The notes: a model not told the origin generated them from the letters alone. DNA of 43,783 nucleotides from Clostridia bacterium (GCA_022767925.1 JALENG010000098.1:1-43783); one strand, 5' to 3'. Counted from the first letter of the stretch, positions 20,202 to 29,319 are shown. A program made the numbers and translations.

Positions 20202-21698
20202 CTATCCCGGCTTTACCCGGGCAAAACAATGGAAGTGTTTCATCAGAAGGAAGGAGAGAAGCCCGGCCGCCGGCAGCCCCAGAAACAGCCCGGTTTCGGG
20301 TGGGGCAGCCCCCAGCAGGCGGATCATCCCCTCGCCGCACAGCAGGCAGCATCCCGCCGGAATCAGCACCCAACGGCGCCAGCGGATGGGGGCGCCGGTT
20401 ACTTTCAGCAGGCGGTGCAGGCTGAGAAACGCATTGCCGATGCTGCACAGGAACAGGATGGCGATATATCCCTGCAGCCCGAATTTCGGCAGCAGCAGCC
20501 AGATCAGCGCAGTGCGCACGGCGGCATCCAGCGTATTATAGAGGAACGAGGGGGTCTGCTGGTCCAGGCCCTTGAGCAGACTGTCCACAATAGTATCCAG
20601 ATACCACAGTGGTGTGAGCGGCGCCAGCATACGCAGGTACTCTCCGGCCTCGCTGCGCCCGTAAAAAAGCGTGCCGATGGGGGAGCCGAACAGAAAGAAA
20701 AAGCAGGTGACCGGGATGGAGAACAGCAGGGCCGCCTGCAGGGCACGGCTGGCAACGGCGCGGGTGCCCGGCCGGTTTTGAGCGGCCATGGATTGGGCGA
20801 CCTCGGGGATCAGCAGGGAACTGACCGAAGTGAGAAAAACGGAGGGAAAGGTGAGCAGGGGGATGACCATCCCTTCCAGCATGCCGTATTGGGCTAGGGC
20901 CGCGTCCTTTCCGGCGCCGTACTGCATCAGCCCCATGGGGATCAGCAGGTTTACCGCCATATTCAGGCAGTTACGGGCCGCATAGCTCAGGGTGCCGGGC
21001 AGGGTGATGTGCCGAATGCTGCGCCCCACCTGGGGGTAGGGTTCCTGATGGGCGGGAAGGAATCGTAGGGCGTGCCCCCGGTACAGTAAAATCGAGAACA
21101 GGCAGGAGAGAATTTCGGACAGGGTGGATGCTGCCATCATGAACAGGCAGGCACTCTCCAGTGTGGCCGGTTTTCCCAGCGAGAAAGCGAGCAGAATCAG
21201 CACAATGCCGGAGATCTGCTCAAACCCCTCGCACAGCGCCGGCCGGATGGTACAGCGCATGGCCAGAAAGTAGCCCCGGATGCAGGATGACACCGACATA
21301 AAGGGCAGTCCGGCGGACAGAATCCACAGGCAGTGGGCCGAAGCGACGCCGCTTAAGAATGTACGGGACAGGGGCAGCGCCAGAAAATCCAGCAGCACAC
21401 AGGCCCCCAGGCTGAAGCACAGGGAGAAGGCCATGCAGCGGTGAACGCCGCTGCGGATGCGCGTTTCCCGCTGCTCCCCCAGCGCCAGCGAGGTCAGTCG
21501 TGTGACGGTCAGGCTGATGCCTCCGGTAGCCAGGCTGACGGCGGGGAGAAATACGCTGAGAATCAGCTGATATTCCCCGATCCCCCCGACCCCGATCTGA
21601 TAGGAGAGCCAGCCCCGCAGCAATAGCGAGAGCAGACGCAGAATCAGGGAGGAGACCGTCAGTACAGCCGCGTTTTTCAAAAAAACTTCTTTTTTCAT
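20202..21698 (-). CDS. Polysaccharide/lipid flippase of the MOP superfamily (SpoVB/MurJ-like)
   Basis: 498 residues with about 14 membrane segments. The opening KKEVFLKNAAVLTVSSLILRLL and the first-loop GVGGIGEYQLILSVF are typical of SpoVB-type lipid II or oligosaccharide flippases. The start is the ATG at 21698 after GGAGGGGATT; the longer frame is spurious. By family knowledge it moves lipid-linked sugars across the membrane for cell wall, spore cortex or surface polysaccharide. SpoVB, MurJ-like and general O-unit flippases cannot be separated by eye, and no sporulation or glycan genes adjoin to help. Divergent from prmA. Confidence 0.85.
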   Translation of the reverse strand: MKKEVFLKNAAVLTVSSLILRLLSLLLRGWLSYQIGVGGIGEYQLILSVFLPAVSLATGGISLTVTRLTSLALGEQRETRIRSGVHRCMAFSLCFSLGACVLLDFLALPLSRTFLSGVASAHCLWILSAGLPFMSVSSCIRGYFLAMRCTIRPALCEGFEQISGIVLILLAFSLGKPATLESACLFMMAASTLSEILSCLFSILLYRGHALRFLPAHQEPYPQVGRSIRHITLPGTLSYAARNCLNMAVNLLIPMGLMQYGAGKDAALAQYGMLEGMVIPLLTFPSVFLTSVSSLLIPEVAQSMAAQNRPGTRAVASRALQAALLFSIPVTCFFFLFGSPIGTLFYGRSEAGEYLRMLAPLTPLWYLDTIVDSLLKGLDQQTPSFLYNTLDAAVRTALIWLLLPKFGLQGYIAILFLCSIGNAFLSLHRLLKVTGAPIRWRRWVLIPAGCCLLCGEGMIRLLGAAPPETGLFLGLPAAGLLSFLLMKHFHCFARVKPG

Positions 21699-21780
21699 AT
21701 CCAATCCCCTCCATGGCCCATGCGGCGGGCCCTGCAAAAGCGTATGAGCAGGAGAAGGGAAAAATGCGTCGCTTTGCCCT

Positions 21781-21808
21781 TTGCAAGCGCGCGGTTTTCC
21801 GGTATAAT
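21781..21808 (+). promoter_or_regulatory. Promoter of prmA
   Basis: TTGCAA (21781-21786), 16-bp spacer, TATAAT (21803-21808), about 27 bases before the predicted leader's ATG. Confidence 0.75.
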
Positions 21809-21841
21809 GGAGACAGACTCTGTGTGAAAAGGGGAAAAACA

Positions 21842-22780
21842 ATGAGCGACTGGACTGAAGTGAAAATTTCCGTTCCCTGTGACAAGGTGGATACGGCGGG
21901 GGATATTGCCAATATGGTGGTTCCCTACGGAATTTATATCGAGGATTACTCCGATCTGGAGCAGGGCGCGCGGGAGATTGCCCACATCGACCTGATCGAC
22001 GAGGAACTGCTGAAAAAGGACCGCACCCGGGCGTGGATCCACATCTATATCAGCCCGGAGGAGAATCCCCAGGAGGCGGTGGCTTTTCTGCGGGAGCGGT
22101 ATGCTGCGGTGGGAATCGAGAATGAGATCGCGATGGATTCCTGTGCGGAGGAGGACTGGCTGCACAACTGGAAAAAGTACTTTAAGCCCATCCCCGTGGG
22201 CGAAAAGCTGCTGATCCGCCCCACCTGGGAAGAAGTGGAGGATCCGAAGGGACGGATTGTGCTGGATCTGGACCCCGGTCTGGCGTTTGGCACCGGTACC
22301 CATGAGACCACGCGGCTGTGCATGGAAATGTTGGAGCGCTATGGAAAGCCCGGAGCGGATGTGCTGGATGTGGGCTGCGGCAGCGGGATTCTGTCGGTGG
22401 CGGCTTTACTGCTGGGTGCCGGAAAGGCCGTGGGGGTGGATATCGACGAGCTGGCCGTGAAAACAGCCAGAGAGAATGCCGCCCTGAATCATGTACAGGA
22501 CCGCTTTACGGCGATCTGCGGCAATCTGACCGACCGGGTCAGCGGTACGTTTGACGTGGTGGTGGCTAATATTGTGGCCGACGTGATTATCCAGCTGACC
22601 CGGGATGTGGAGACCTTCATGCGGCCGGATACCGTCTATCTGATGAGCGGTATCATTGACACCCGCGAGGAGGATGTGCTGCGCGCCATCGAGCCGCACT
22701 TTACCGTGATCGACCGGAAAACGGAGAAGGGCTGGGTGGCCCTGGCCGCCAAACGGAAGGAAACGGCAGCGCTGTCATAA
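21842..22780 (+). CDS. prmA: Ribosomal protein L11 methyltransferase
   Basis: 312 residues. An N-terminal substrate-recognition domain (1-110) with DWTEVKISVP and EEDWLHNWKKYFKPIPVG leads to a Rossmann methyltransferase domain. The latter carries the AdoMet loop DVGCGSG, preceded by LDPGLAFGTGTHETT, and the VVANIVADVI motif, all PrmA hallmarks. It trimethylates L11 at several positions using S-adenosylmethionine. The start ATG at 21842 follows AAAAGGGGAAAAACA. A single-gene unit closed by the hairpin at 22795-22832. Confidence 0.95.
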   Translation: MSDWTEVKISVPCDKVDTAGDIANMVVPYGIYIEDYSDLEQGAREIAHIDLIDEELLKKDRTRAWIHIYISPEENPQEAVAFLRERYAAVGIENEIAMDSCAEEDWLHNWKKYFKPIPVGEKLLIRPTWEEVEDPKGRIVLDLDPGLAFGTGTHETTRLCMEMLERYGKPGADVLDVGCGSGILSVAALLLGAGKAVGVDIDELAVKTARENAALNHVQDRFTAICGNLTDRVSGTFDVVVANIVADVIIQLTRDVETFMRPDTVYLMSGIIDTREEDVLRAIEPHFTVIDRKTEKGWVALAAKRKETAALS

Positions 22781-22794
22781 GAAGAACAAAAAAA

Positions 22795-22832
22795 CGGAGG
22801 GTTTCCCCATAGCGGGGAGCCCTCCACTTTTT
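22795..22832. terminator. Shared terminator of prmA and the suf operon
   Basis: Stem GGAGGG (22796-22801) with CCCTCC (22820-22825) plus the inner TCCCC/GGGGA, flanked by an A-run on the left and CTTTTTACT on the right, so it can work in both directions. The suf operon ends at 22839. Confidence 0.75.
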
Positions 22833-22838
22833 ACTCTC

Positions 22839-23756
22839 TTACTTTAAGAACCCGTTGACGATCTGCTCCTCGGCCTCCTGCTCCGTCAGGCCCAGGGTCA
22901 TCAGTTTGATCAGTTGGTCCCCGGCTATTTTGCCAATGGCCGCTTCGTGGATCAGGCTGGCCTCGGTGCAGTTGGCGGTGATTTCCGGGACTGAGCGGAC
23001 CGAAGCACTGTCCATAATAATGGCGTCGCACTCGCTGTGGCCGGCACAGCGGGCGTTCCCCACCAGACTGGCAAAGAATTCCTGATGGGAAGATTCTTTA
23101 GCCACCGAGCGAGATACTACGTTGGCACTGCAGTCATCGCCGTCCATGGCCACGGTAAAGCGGGTCTTGGCCGTCTGGTGTCCATGGGTCATCAGCTTTT
23201 CGTGGATGACCAGCGAAGCCCCCTCGGCCAGGTCGGCTTCGGTCACCCGGTCGGTGGAATCAATGCCCTTGATCTGGGTGGTCTGCATTTCAAAAGTGGA
23301 ACCCTCGCCCACGTGAATGACCGTGGTGGGATTCATCACCCGGCCGCCTTCGCCGTCGCCCTCGCCATAGTGCTTTTCCACATACACCACGCGGCTGTTT
23401 TTTCCGATGAAGAACGAGTGGATGCCGTCGTGCTTCGAGGTATCAACCCCGCAGTTGTGAATCCCGCACCCAGCGATAATCGTCACGTCGCAGTCGTCCC
23501 CGATATAAAAATCGTTGTACACCATCTCCTGCAGGCCGCTCTCACTGAGAATCACGGGGATGTGTACGCTCTCGTTTCGGGTGCCAGGCAGAATCCGGAT
23601 GTCGATCCCCGGCTTATCCTCTTTCCCGGTGATCTCGATATGCGCGGTGCTCTGGCGCCCGGCAGACTGACCGTTCAGGCGGATGTTGTATGCGCCCTCC
23701 GGCACATTGTGAAGGTCGGCCACCTCGGCCAACAGATTTTTTTCAATCGCATCCAT
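22839..23756 (-). CDS. SufB/SufD-like scaffold protein of a minimal Fe-S system
   Basis: 305 residues, much shorter than SufB (about 470) or SufD (about 420). It keeps the SufBD beta-helix core: QEMVYNDFYIGDDCDVTIIAGCG, then HIGEGSTF-like repeats and a C-terminal GHSECDAIIMDSASVRSVPEI followed by ASLIHEAAIGKI. These include the conserved Cys and His region used for cluster assembly. Paired with a SufC-like ATPase and with no SufD, SufS or SufU alongside, it fits the two-gene 'SMS' type of minimal SUF system described in anaerobes. It would build clusters in the cytoplasm. Ribosome site AAAGGATGG. Confidence 0.88.
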   Translation of the reverse strand: MDAIEKNLLAEVADLHNVPEGAYNIRLNGQSAGRQSTAHIEITGKEDKPGIDIRILPGTRNESVHIPVILSESGLQEMVYNDFYIGDDCDVTIIAGCGIHNCGVDTSKHDGIHSFFIGKNSRVVYVEKHYGEGDGEGGRVMNPTTVIHVGEGSTFEMQTTQIKGIDSTDRVTEADLAEGASLVIHEKLMTHGHQTAKTRFTVAMDGDDCSANVVSRSVAKESSHQEFFASLVGNARCAGHSECDAIIMDSASVRSVPEITANCTEASLIHEAAIGKIAGDQLIKLMTLGLTEQEAEEQIVNGFLK

Positions 23757-23773
23757 GCAGCAGCCATCCTTTC

Positions 23774-24502
23774 TTATGCGTGATTCAGCAGGGCGGCACA
23801 GGTGCCGGTGCCCTGCAGCAGCTCGGGCAGAATTTCGCGGCGACTGCCGGTGGCGGCCACCTGTCCCTCCCGCAGCACAATGATTTTATCCGCAATATCG
23901 AGAATGCGCTCCTGGTGGGTGATAATCAGAATCGAGCCGCCCACCTGCTTGTGCATTTTTTCAAAAACGCGGATCAGGCTCTGGAAGCTCCACAGGTCGA
24001 TTCCGGCCTCTGGCTCATCGAAAATGGAAAACTTGGTGCCGCGGGCCAGAATCATGGCGATTTCGATGCGCTTGCACTCACCGCCGGACAACGAGCTGTT
24101 CACCTCGCGGTTGATATAGTCCTTGGCGCACAGCCCTACTTCGGACAGGTATTCGCAGGCTTCACTCACGGTGATATCATGACCGGCGGCCAGCGTAATC
24201 AGGTCGCGCACGGTAATGCCCTTAAAGCGCACGGGCTGCTGAAAAGCAAAGCTGATTCCGTGCCTGGCCTTTTCCGTAATGGAGAGGTCGGTGATATCCT
24301 CGCCGTCCAGCAGGATGCGGCCGGAGGTCGGCTTTAAAATGCCGCTGATAATACGGGCCAGGGTGGATTTACCGCTGCCGTTGGGCCCGGTTACGGCGAC
24401 AAATCGGTCCTCAATCCGCAGGCTGACGTCCCGCAGGATTTCCTTGCCGTCGCTGCCGTTTTCACTGCCGGCATCAAACGAAATGTGCTGAAGTTCCAGC
24501 AT
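23774..24502 (-). CDS. SufC-like Fe-S assembly ATPase
   Basis: 242 residues, an ABC-class ATPase without membrane domains. Walker A GPNGSGKST (39-47), the Q-loop in FAFQQPVRFKG, the signature SLSGGECKRIEIA, Walker B FSIFDEPEAGID and an H-loop histidine in ITHQ are all visible. Start ATG at 24502 after ACAGGAGGAAC. It powers conformational change of the SufB-like scaffold encoded 17 bases downstream. The suf promoter lies at 24587-24615 and the leader begins with a hairpin. Confidence 0.9.
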   Translation of the reverse strand: MLELQHISFDAGSENGSDGKEILRDVSLRIEDRFVAVTGPNGSGKSTLARIISGILKPTSGRILLDGEDITDLSITEKARHGISFAFQQPVRFKGITVRDLITLAAGHDITVSEACEYLSEVGLCAKDYINREVNSSLSGGECKRIEIAMILARGTKFSIFDEPEAGIDLWSFQSLIRVFEKMHKQVGGSILIITHQERILDIADKIIVLREGQVAATGSRREILPELLQGTGTCAALLNHA

Positions 24503-24554
24503 GGAAAAGTTCCTCCTGTTTTCTGTTTCATCCCCGTTTTTGGGGGAAAGGCGT

Positions 24555-24581
24555 GAAAAAACGGTGCCCCAAAGGGCACCG
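24555..24581 (-). terminator. Hairpin with U-run at the suf transcription start
   Basis: 8-bp arms (24562-24569 and 24574-24581) with a T-run on the minus strand. It is well formed as an intrinsic terminator for transcripts from pheA, yet begins right at the predicted suf start point (about 24580). It may both stop read-through from the aro operon and cap the 5' end of the suf mRNA. Confidence 0.65.
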
Positions 24582-24586
24582 TTTTG

Positions 24587-24615
24587 ATTATAGCGTGCGG
24601 GAAGATATTTGTAAA
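24587..24615 (-). promoter_or_regulatory. Promoter of the suf pair
   Basis: Read on the minus strand: TTTACA (24610-24615), 17-bp spacer, TATAAT (24587-24592). Confidence 0.8.
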
Positions 24616-24622
24616 GATAAAA

Positions 24623-24639
24623 TATACCAATTTGGTATA
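24623..24639. promoter_or_regulatory. Palindrome upstream of the suf promoter
   Basis: 8-bp arms TATACCAA (24623-24630) and TTGGTATA (24632-24639) around one T. It lies 7 bp upstream of the -35 box. A near copy occupies the hydG promoter spacer at 40415-40431. It is likely a regulator site; the protein is unknown. Confidence 0.55.
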
Positions 24640-24662
24640 AAATAGAGAAAAAGGGCAAACGG

Positions 24663-25799
24663 TCAGGTTTCACCCATCTCCTCATCCTCGCGGTAGTTGC
24701 CCAGGAAAGAAAAGCGGGGCAGTTCGTCCGAGAGGGCAGCGATCAAATTCAATGAGTGGGGATCATGCAGGCTGCCGGTGAAATCCAGATAAAAATCGTA
24801 TTCAAAGGTTTTTCCCGGAATGGGACGGGATTCAATTTTGGTCAGGTTCAGCCCGTTCATGGCAAACCGGCACAGCACACCGTTTAAGGAACCGGGCAGG
24901 TGCGGAATGGAGAAGCACAGACTGATTTTTCTGGCATCCTCGGGCAAATAGCAGGTGCGGCTGATGGCAATAAAGCGGGTGCAATTGTTCTTCACGTTCT
25001 GCACATCCTCCTGCAGAATCGTCAGGCCGTATTCCTCGGCGGCCCGGCGGGGGCACAGCACGGCTGTATGAGGCTGGCGGGTATTAGCCAGCATCTGGGC
25101 GGCGGCGGCCGTGTTGGAGAATTCATGGGTGTGATAGCCGTTTGCCTGCAGCATATCGCTGCACTGGGCCAGCGCTTGGGGATGGGAGTAAACATCTGTA
25201 ATGGTTCCGCTGTCCGGCAGTGCGCACAGGTGATGATGAATGTGCAGGCTGGTCGCCCCCACGATGAAAAAACGGTGCTTCATGATCAGGTCGAATACCG
25301 CATTGACCGAACCGGCGGTGGAATTTTCCACCGGCACCACGCCGAAGTCCGCCTCCCCCCGGGCGACCGCTTCAAAAACGTCTTCGAAATTCACGCAGAA
25401 AGAGGGTTCGCTCTCCGGGAACAGGCGCTGGGCCGCGCGGTGGGTAAAGGAACCGGATACCCCAGGACAGGCCACCCGCTCAATGCGGGGCAATACCCGC
25501 GGAGCGGTCTGGGCCAACCGGCGGATCGCATCGCCGCTGTCCATCATCTGGTGCTGCTTTTCCCGGCTGACCGCCATAATCGAACTGTACAGCAGCCGGG
25601 CGGCTCCGGCGTATTCCTCACCGGCCAGTCCGGCCACCTTGTCCAGAATTTTCTGTTCGCGGGCCGCATCAAAAACCGGCACACCATTGGCGATTTTGTA
25701 CCGGGCAACCTCTTCCGAGCAGTGCATGCGGCGAAGGAAAAGGGCAATCAGCTCGTTATCAATCTGATCAATTTCCTGGCGGATTTCCGAGAGATCCAT
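24663..25799 (-). CDS. pheA: Bifunctional chorismate mutase / prephenate dehydratase
   Basis: 378 residues in the P-protein layout: AroQ-type chorismate mutase (about 1-90, MDLSEIRQEIDQIDNELIALFLRRM), prephenate dehydratase (about 105-290, with VENSTAGSV and NNCTRFIAI), and a C-terminal ACT domain (about 295-370) whose LTKIESRPIPG is the phenylalanine-binding motif. It turns chorismate to prephenate and then phenylpyruvate, with feedback inhibition by Phe. Last gene of the tyrA-aroB-aroA-aroC-pheA operon; GAGGAG precedes the ATG. A 63-base gap separates it from aroC. Confidence 0.96.
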   Translation of the reverse strand: MDLSEIRQEIDQIDNELIALFLRRMHCSEEVARYKIANGVPVFDAAREQKILDKVAGLAGEEYAGAARLLYSSIMAVSREKQHQMMDSGDAIRRLAQTAPRVLPRIERVACPGVSGSFTHRAAQRLFPESEPSFCVNFEDVFEAVARGEADFGVVPVENSTAGSVNAVFDLIMKHRFFIVGATSLHIHHHLCALPDSGTITDVYSHPQALAQCSDMLQANGYHTHEFSNTAAAAQMLANTRQPHTAVLCPRRAAEEYGLTILQEDVQNVKNNCTRFIAISRTCYLPEDARKISLCFSIPHLPGSLNGVLCRFAMNGLNLTKIESRPIPGKTFEYDFYLDFTGSLHDPHSLNLIAALSDELPRFSFLGNYREDEEMGET

Positions 25800-25862
25800 G
25801 AAAGCTCCTCATTTCTGTATACGGAATGTTGAAAACAAAAGAAAAATGTCGATTTGTAAAAA

Positions 25863-26954
25863 TCACAGCAGTCCCTGTCCGGACATCATATCCAGCAGAG
25901 CCATGGCGGCAACCCCCTCCACCACCGGAATAGCCCGGGGAACAATACAGGGATCATGGCGGCCATGCACCGACAGGGTGTCATCGCATCCGCGGGAGAG
26001 GTCGATGGTGTGCTGAGCGCGGGAGATCGAGGAGGTGGGCTTTACTGCGCACCGGAACACCAGCGGCATACCGGTGGTGATACCGCCCAGAACGCCTCCT
26101 GCGTGATTGGTAAGGGTTTTTACCTTGCCATCCTCGCCATAGGTAAAGGGATCATTATTTTCACTGCCGTGCAGGGCAGCCACGCCAAAGCCATCGCCGA
26201 ACTCCACACCCTTGACGGCCGGTACCCCGAACAGCGCGGCGCCGAGGACATTTTCCACCCCGTCGAACATGGGGGAGCCCAGTCCGGCGGGCAGGCCGGT
26301 GACCGCGCACTCCACGATCCCGCCGATACTGTCCTGCGCCATACGGGCTTCTTCGATCACATCACGCATGGCGCTCTCTTTTTCCGGATCCAGCAGGGCA
26401 AAGTAGGTTTCCGACAGGCGGATCAGCTCCTCCGGGGAAATGGAGACCGGATCAAAGCGGCGGTCGAATACCGGGCCGATCTGCAGGGCATGGGCGCCGA
26501 TCAGGATGCCGCGGCGCTGCAGAATCTGACGGGCAATCCCTCCGGCCGCCACCAGGCAGGCCGTCAGCCGGCCGGAAAAATGGCCGCCGCCGCGGATGTC
26601 ATTGTGGCCGCCGTAGCGGACAAAGGCGGTATAATCCGCATGGCCGGGGCGGGGGTGGATTTTCAGGTCGCTATAATCCTTGGAGCGGATATTGGTATTC
26701 TCAATAATCAGGCACAAAGGCGCACCGGTGGTTACCCCATCCAGCAGTCCGCACAGAATGCGGGGAATATCGCTCTCTTTGCGGGGGGTGCTGCTCTTGT
26801 CGCGGCCGGGGGCCCGGCGGGCCATCTGCCGCAGCAGGGCGTCCTGGTCGATGGTCTCTCCGGCGGGAAGCCCGTCGATTACCACTCCGATTGCCTCGGT
26901 GTGACTGCCGCCGAAAACGGAAATATGCAAATTTTTACCGAATGTCGATGACAT
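25863..26954 (-). CDS. aroC: Chorismate synthase
   Basis: 363 residues. The family signatures are clear: FGGSHTEAIGVVIDGLPAG at the start, HPRPGHADYT, RGGGHFSGRLT and SRGCDD...HGRHDPCIVPRA. It uses reduced FMN to convert 5-enolpyruvylshikimate-3-phosphate to chorismate. It overlaps the end of aroA by 20 bases and has AGGAGG 8 bases before its ATG. All expected active-site motifs are present. Confidence 0.97.
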   Translation of the reverse strand: MSSTFGKNLHISVFGGSHTEAIGVVIDGLPAGETIDQDALLRQMARRAPGRDKSSTPRKESDIPRILCGLLDGVTTGAPLCLIIENTNIRSKDYSDLKIHPRPGHADYTAFVRYGGHNDIRGGGHFSGRLTACLVAAGGIARQILQRRGILIGAHALQIGPVFDRRFDPVSISPEELIRLSETYFALLDPEKESAMRDVIEEARMAQDSIGGIVECAVTGLPAGLGSPMFDGVENVLGAALFGVPAVKGVEFGDGFGVAALHGSENNDPFTYGEDGKVKTLTNHAGGVLGGITTGMPLVFRCAVKPTSSISRAQHTIDLSRGCDDTLSVHGRHDPCIVPRAIPVVEGVAAMALLDMMSGQGLL

Positions 26955-28242
26955 GAATATCGCCTCCTAAAGATCGGGTGTCCTCAAAAAATCCGGGATA
27001 AGATTTGCGGATGCTCCCGGCGTCGGTTACCTCGACCACGCCGTCGCACCGCAGGGCCGCTTCCGACATGGCCATAACAATGCGGTGGTCATTGGTGCCG
27101 TAAACCAGGCCGCCGTGCAACCGCGGCACCCCGCGGATAATCATACTGTCCTGGGTGGTTTCGACCTCGGCCCCCAGCAGGGACAGGTTTTGGGCCATCA
27201 CTTCCAGCCGGTCGCATTCCTTCAGGCGCAGCCGCCCGGCATTGTAAATCTGGGTCACGCCCTCGGACAGGGCAGCCACCACCGACAGGGCGGGGACCAG
27301 ATCGGGGATTTCTCCGGCGTCGATATCAATGCCGCACAGCCCGCCGTATTCGATACCGGCCAGCGCATTCTGTACCGTAACGCGGTCCTCCTCCACCGTC
27401 ACCTCTGCCCCGAACCGGGCCATCAGATCCGCCATTGCCTTGTCCCCCTGGGTAGAATGGGGAGACAGGCCGGTGACCGTCACCGGACCGCCGGAGAGCG
27501 CCCCGTGGGCCAGGAAAAAGGCCGCCTGGGACCAGTCGCCCTCCACCTGGGTGTCCTTCGCACGATACGTCTGGTTGCCGGGTACGGTCCAGCCGGTCGC
27601 CGTGCGGGTTACGGTAATGTCAAATGCGCGCAGTGCCTGCTCGGTCATGTCCACATAGCCGGCCGACTGCAGCGGCGCCGTCAGGGTGATGGTGCTGTCC
27701 CCCGGCAGAAGGGGCAGGGCGAACAGCAGGCCGGTGATGAACTGGGAGCTGACATTGCCGGGCAGAGAGAAATCCCCCGGCTGCAGCTGCCCGGAAATGG
27801 AGAGCGGCAGCCCGCCCTCGGTCTTCATCTGTACCCCGTTTTGCGGCAGACACTGCTCGTAGCAGCCGATGGGCCGCCGGGGTAGCAGACCGTGCCCGAT
27901 AAAGGTGCAGGAAATTCCCAGCGCAGCGGCGATAGGGATGAGAAACCGCAGGGTCGAACCCGATTCATGGCAGTCAAGGGTACAGGCATCCACCTTCCGA
28001 CGGCCGGGCGAGACCGAAAGGGTGCGGGATTCCTCGCAGTACACTGCGGTAAAGCCCATCTCCTGTACAGCGCCGATGGTGGCCCGCATATCCTCCGACA
28101 GGTCAATGGGGGAAACCGTGCTGACGCGGTTCCCGCTGAGGGCGGCCAGGGCGGCCCCCAGAATCATCCGGTGGGCAGCGCTTTTGCTGGGGGGCGCGGC
28201 CACGGTGCCCGTGAGGTGGCTGGCCCTGTACTGTACGTTCAT
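26935..28242 (-). CDS. aroA: 3-phosphoshikimate 1-carboxyvinyltransferase (EPSP synthase)
   Basis: 435 residues with two inverse alpha/beta domains. PPSKSAAHRMILGAALA carries the substrate-binding Lys-Ser, CHESGSTLRFL the conserved Arg region, and DIDAGEIPDLVPALSVVAA the catalytic Asp region; RLKECDRLEVMAQNL and the later GTNDHRIVMAMSEAAL complete the set. It adds enolpyruvate from PEP to shikimate-3-phosphate. TAAGGAGGAAC precedes the ATG; 12 bases after aroB. The class (glyphosate-sensitive or not) was not judged. Confidence 0.97.
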   Translation of the reverse strand: MNVQYRASHLTGTVAAPPSKSAAHRMILGAALAALSGNRVSTVSPIDLSEDMRATIGAVQEMGFTAVYCEESRTLSVSPGRRKVDACTLDCHESGSTLRFLIPIAAALGISCTFIGHGLLPRRPIGCYEQCLPQNGVQMKTEGGLPLSISGQLQPGDFSLPGNVSSQFITGLLFALPLLPGDSTITLTAPLQSAGYVDMTEQALRAFDITVTRTATGWTVPGNQTYRAKDTQVEGDWSQAAFFLAHGALSGGPVTVTGLSPHSTQGDKAMADLMARFGAEVTVEEDRVTVQNALAGIEYGGLCGIDIDAGEIPDLVPALSVVAALSEGVTQIYNAGRLRLKECDRLEVMAQNLSLLGAEVETTQDSMIIRGVPRLHGGLVYGTNDHRIVMAMSEAALRCDGVVEVTDAGSIRKSYPGFFEDTRSLGGDIHVIDIR

Positions 28243-28254
28243 AGCGGTTCCTCC

Positions 28255-29316
28255 TTATTCTGAAAGGCCGAAGAAGGCCGGCAGTTCCGATTTTTTCACC
28301 GGATAAATCCGGCAGGAACCGATTTTGTCCAACACGATCAGCCGCAGGCTGTCTCCCGTCCCCTTTTTGTCCATGGCGGTGGCCCCGATCACCCGGTCAA
28401 GGGGCATGGAGTCATCCACCGGCATCTGATAGGCCGCCAGCACATCGGCGATCCGCCGGGCGGTGCCCGGCTGGGTCAGGCCGTTTGCTTCAGAAGCCCG
28501 GGTTATCCACACCATGCCGATGCCCACGCCCATCCCGTGGGAGAGGGCCCCGGCCTCGAAGCCGTGCAGTTTTTCCAGAGCATGGCCCAGGGTGTGACCG
28601 AAATTTAAAATCATGCGCTCGCCTTTATCCAGCGCATCGTGCTCTACCACCTGGCGTTTGCAGTCCACACAGCGGTACAGCACTTCCTCCAGATGCTCCC
28701 GGGCGCTGCCGTCGCTGATCAGCTCAAACAGTTCGGGATCACGGATGCACCCGTATTTGATCACCTCGCCCATGCCGTCGCGGAAAAAGTGATCCGGCAG
28801 GGTGGAGAGTGTATCGGGATCGATCAGGACCAGGCGGGGCTGATGGAAAGCGCCCACCAGATTTTTGCCGAAGGAGGTATCTACCCCGGTTTTTCCGCCC
28901 ACACTGGAGTCCACCTGTGCGAGCAGGGTGGTGGGGATCTGAATGAAGTCGATCCCCCGCAGGAACGTGGCGGCGGCAAAACCGGCCATGTCCCCCGTTA
29001 CGCCGCCGCCCAGCGCGACCACGAAATCCGTGCGGGTAAAGCCGTTCTCGCTCATGGCGCGGTACATGTTCTCAATGGTGGACAGCTGCTTATTCGCTTC
29101 CCCGGCCGGAAAAACATGGGAGAACACCCGGAATCCCGCCGCGCGCAGAGAAGCGGCGACCGTCTCCCCATAGAGGGGCCACACATGGCTGTCGCTGATG
29201 ATCATCGCCCGCGTGCCCTGTGGAAACAGGGCGGCGGCCTCCTCTCCCACAGCGGAGAGACAGCCGTGAGAGAGGCGAATGCGGTATGGATGGGTGGTTT
29301 TTACGGTCAATTCCAA
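28255..29316 (-). CDS. aroB: 3-dehydroquinate synthase
   Basis: 353 residues. The NAD-binding part includes ALGGGVTGDMAGFAAATFLRG; metal and substrate residues fall in GMGEVIKYGCI and NFGHTLGHALE. It closes DAHP to 3-dehydroquinate using NAD+ and a divalent metal. The start is a TTG (29316), with GGGGGAAT upstream inside the tyrA end, three bases after the tyrA stop. DAHP synthase and 3-dehydroquinate dehydratase genes are not in this window. Confidence 0.97.
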   Translation of the reverse strand: MELTVKTTHPYRIRLSHGCLSAVGEEAAALFPQGTRAMIISDSHVWPLYGETVAASLRAAGFRVFSHVFPAGEANKQLSTIENMYRAMSENGFTRTDFVVALGGGVTGDMAGFAAATFLRGIDFIQIPTTLLAQVDSSVGGKTGVDTSFGKNLVGAFHQPRLVLIDPDTLSTLPDHFFRDGMGEVIKYGCIRDPELFELISDGSAREHLEEVLYRCVDCKRQVVEHDALDKGERMILNFGHTLGHALEKLHGFEAGALSHGMGVGIGMVWITRASEANGLTQPGTARRIADVLAAYQMPVDDSMPLDRVIGATAMDKKGTGDSLRLIVLDKIGSCRIYPVKKSELPAFFGLSE

Positions 29317-29319
29317 GGC

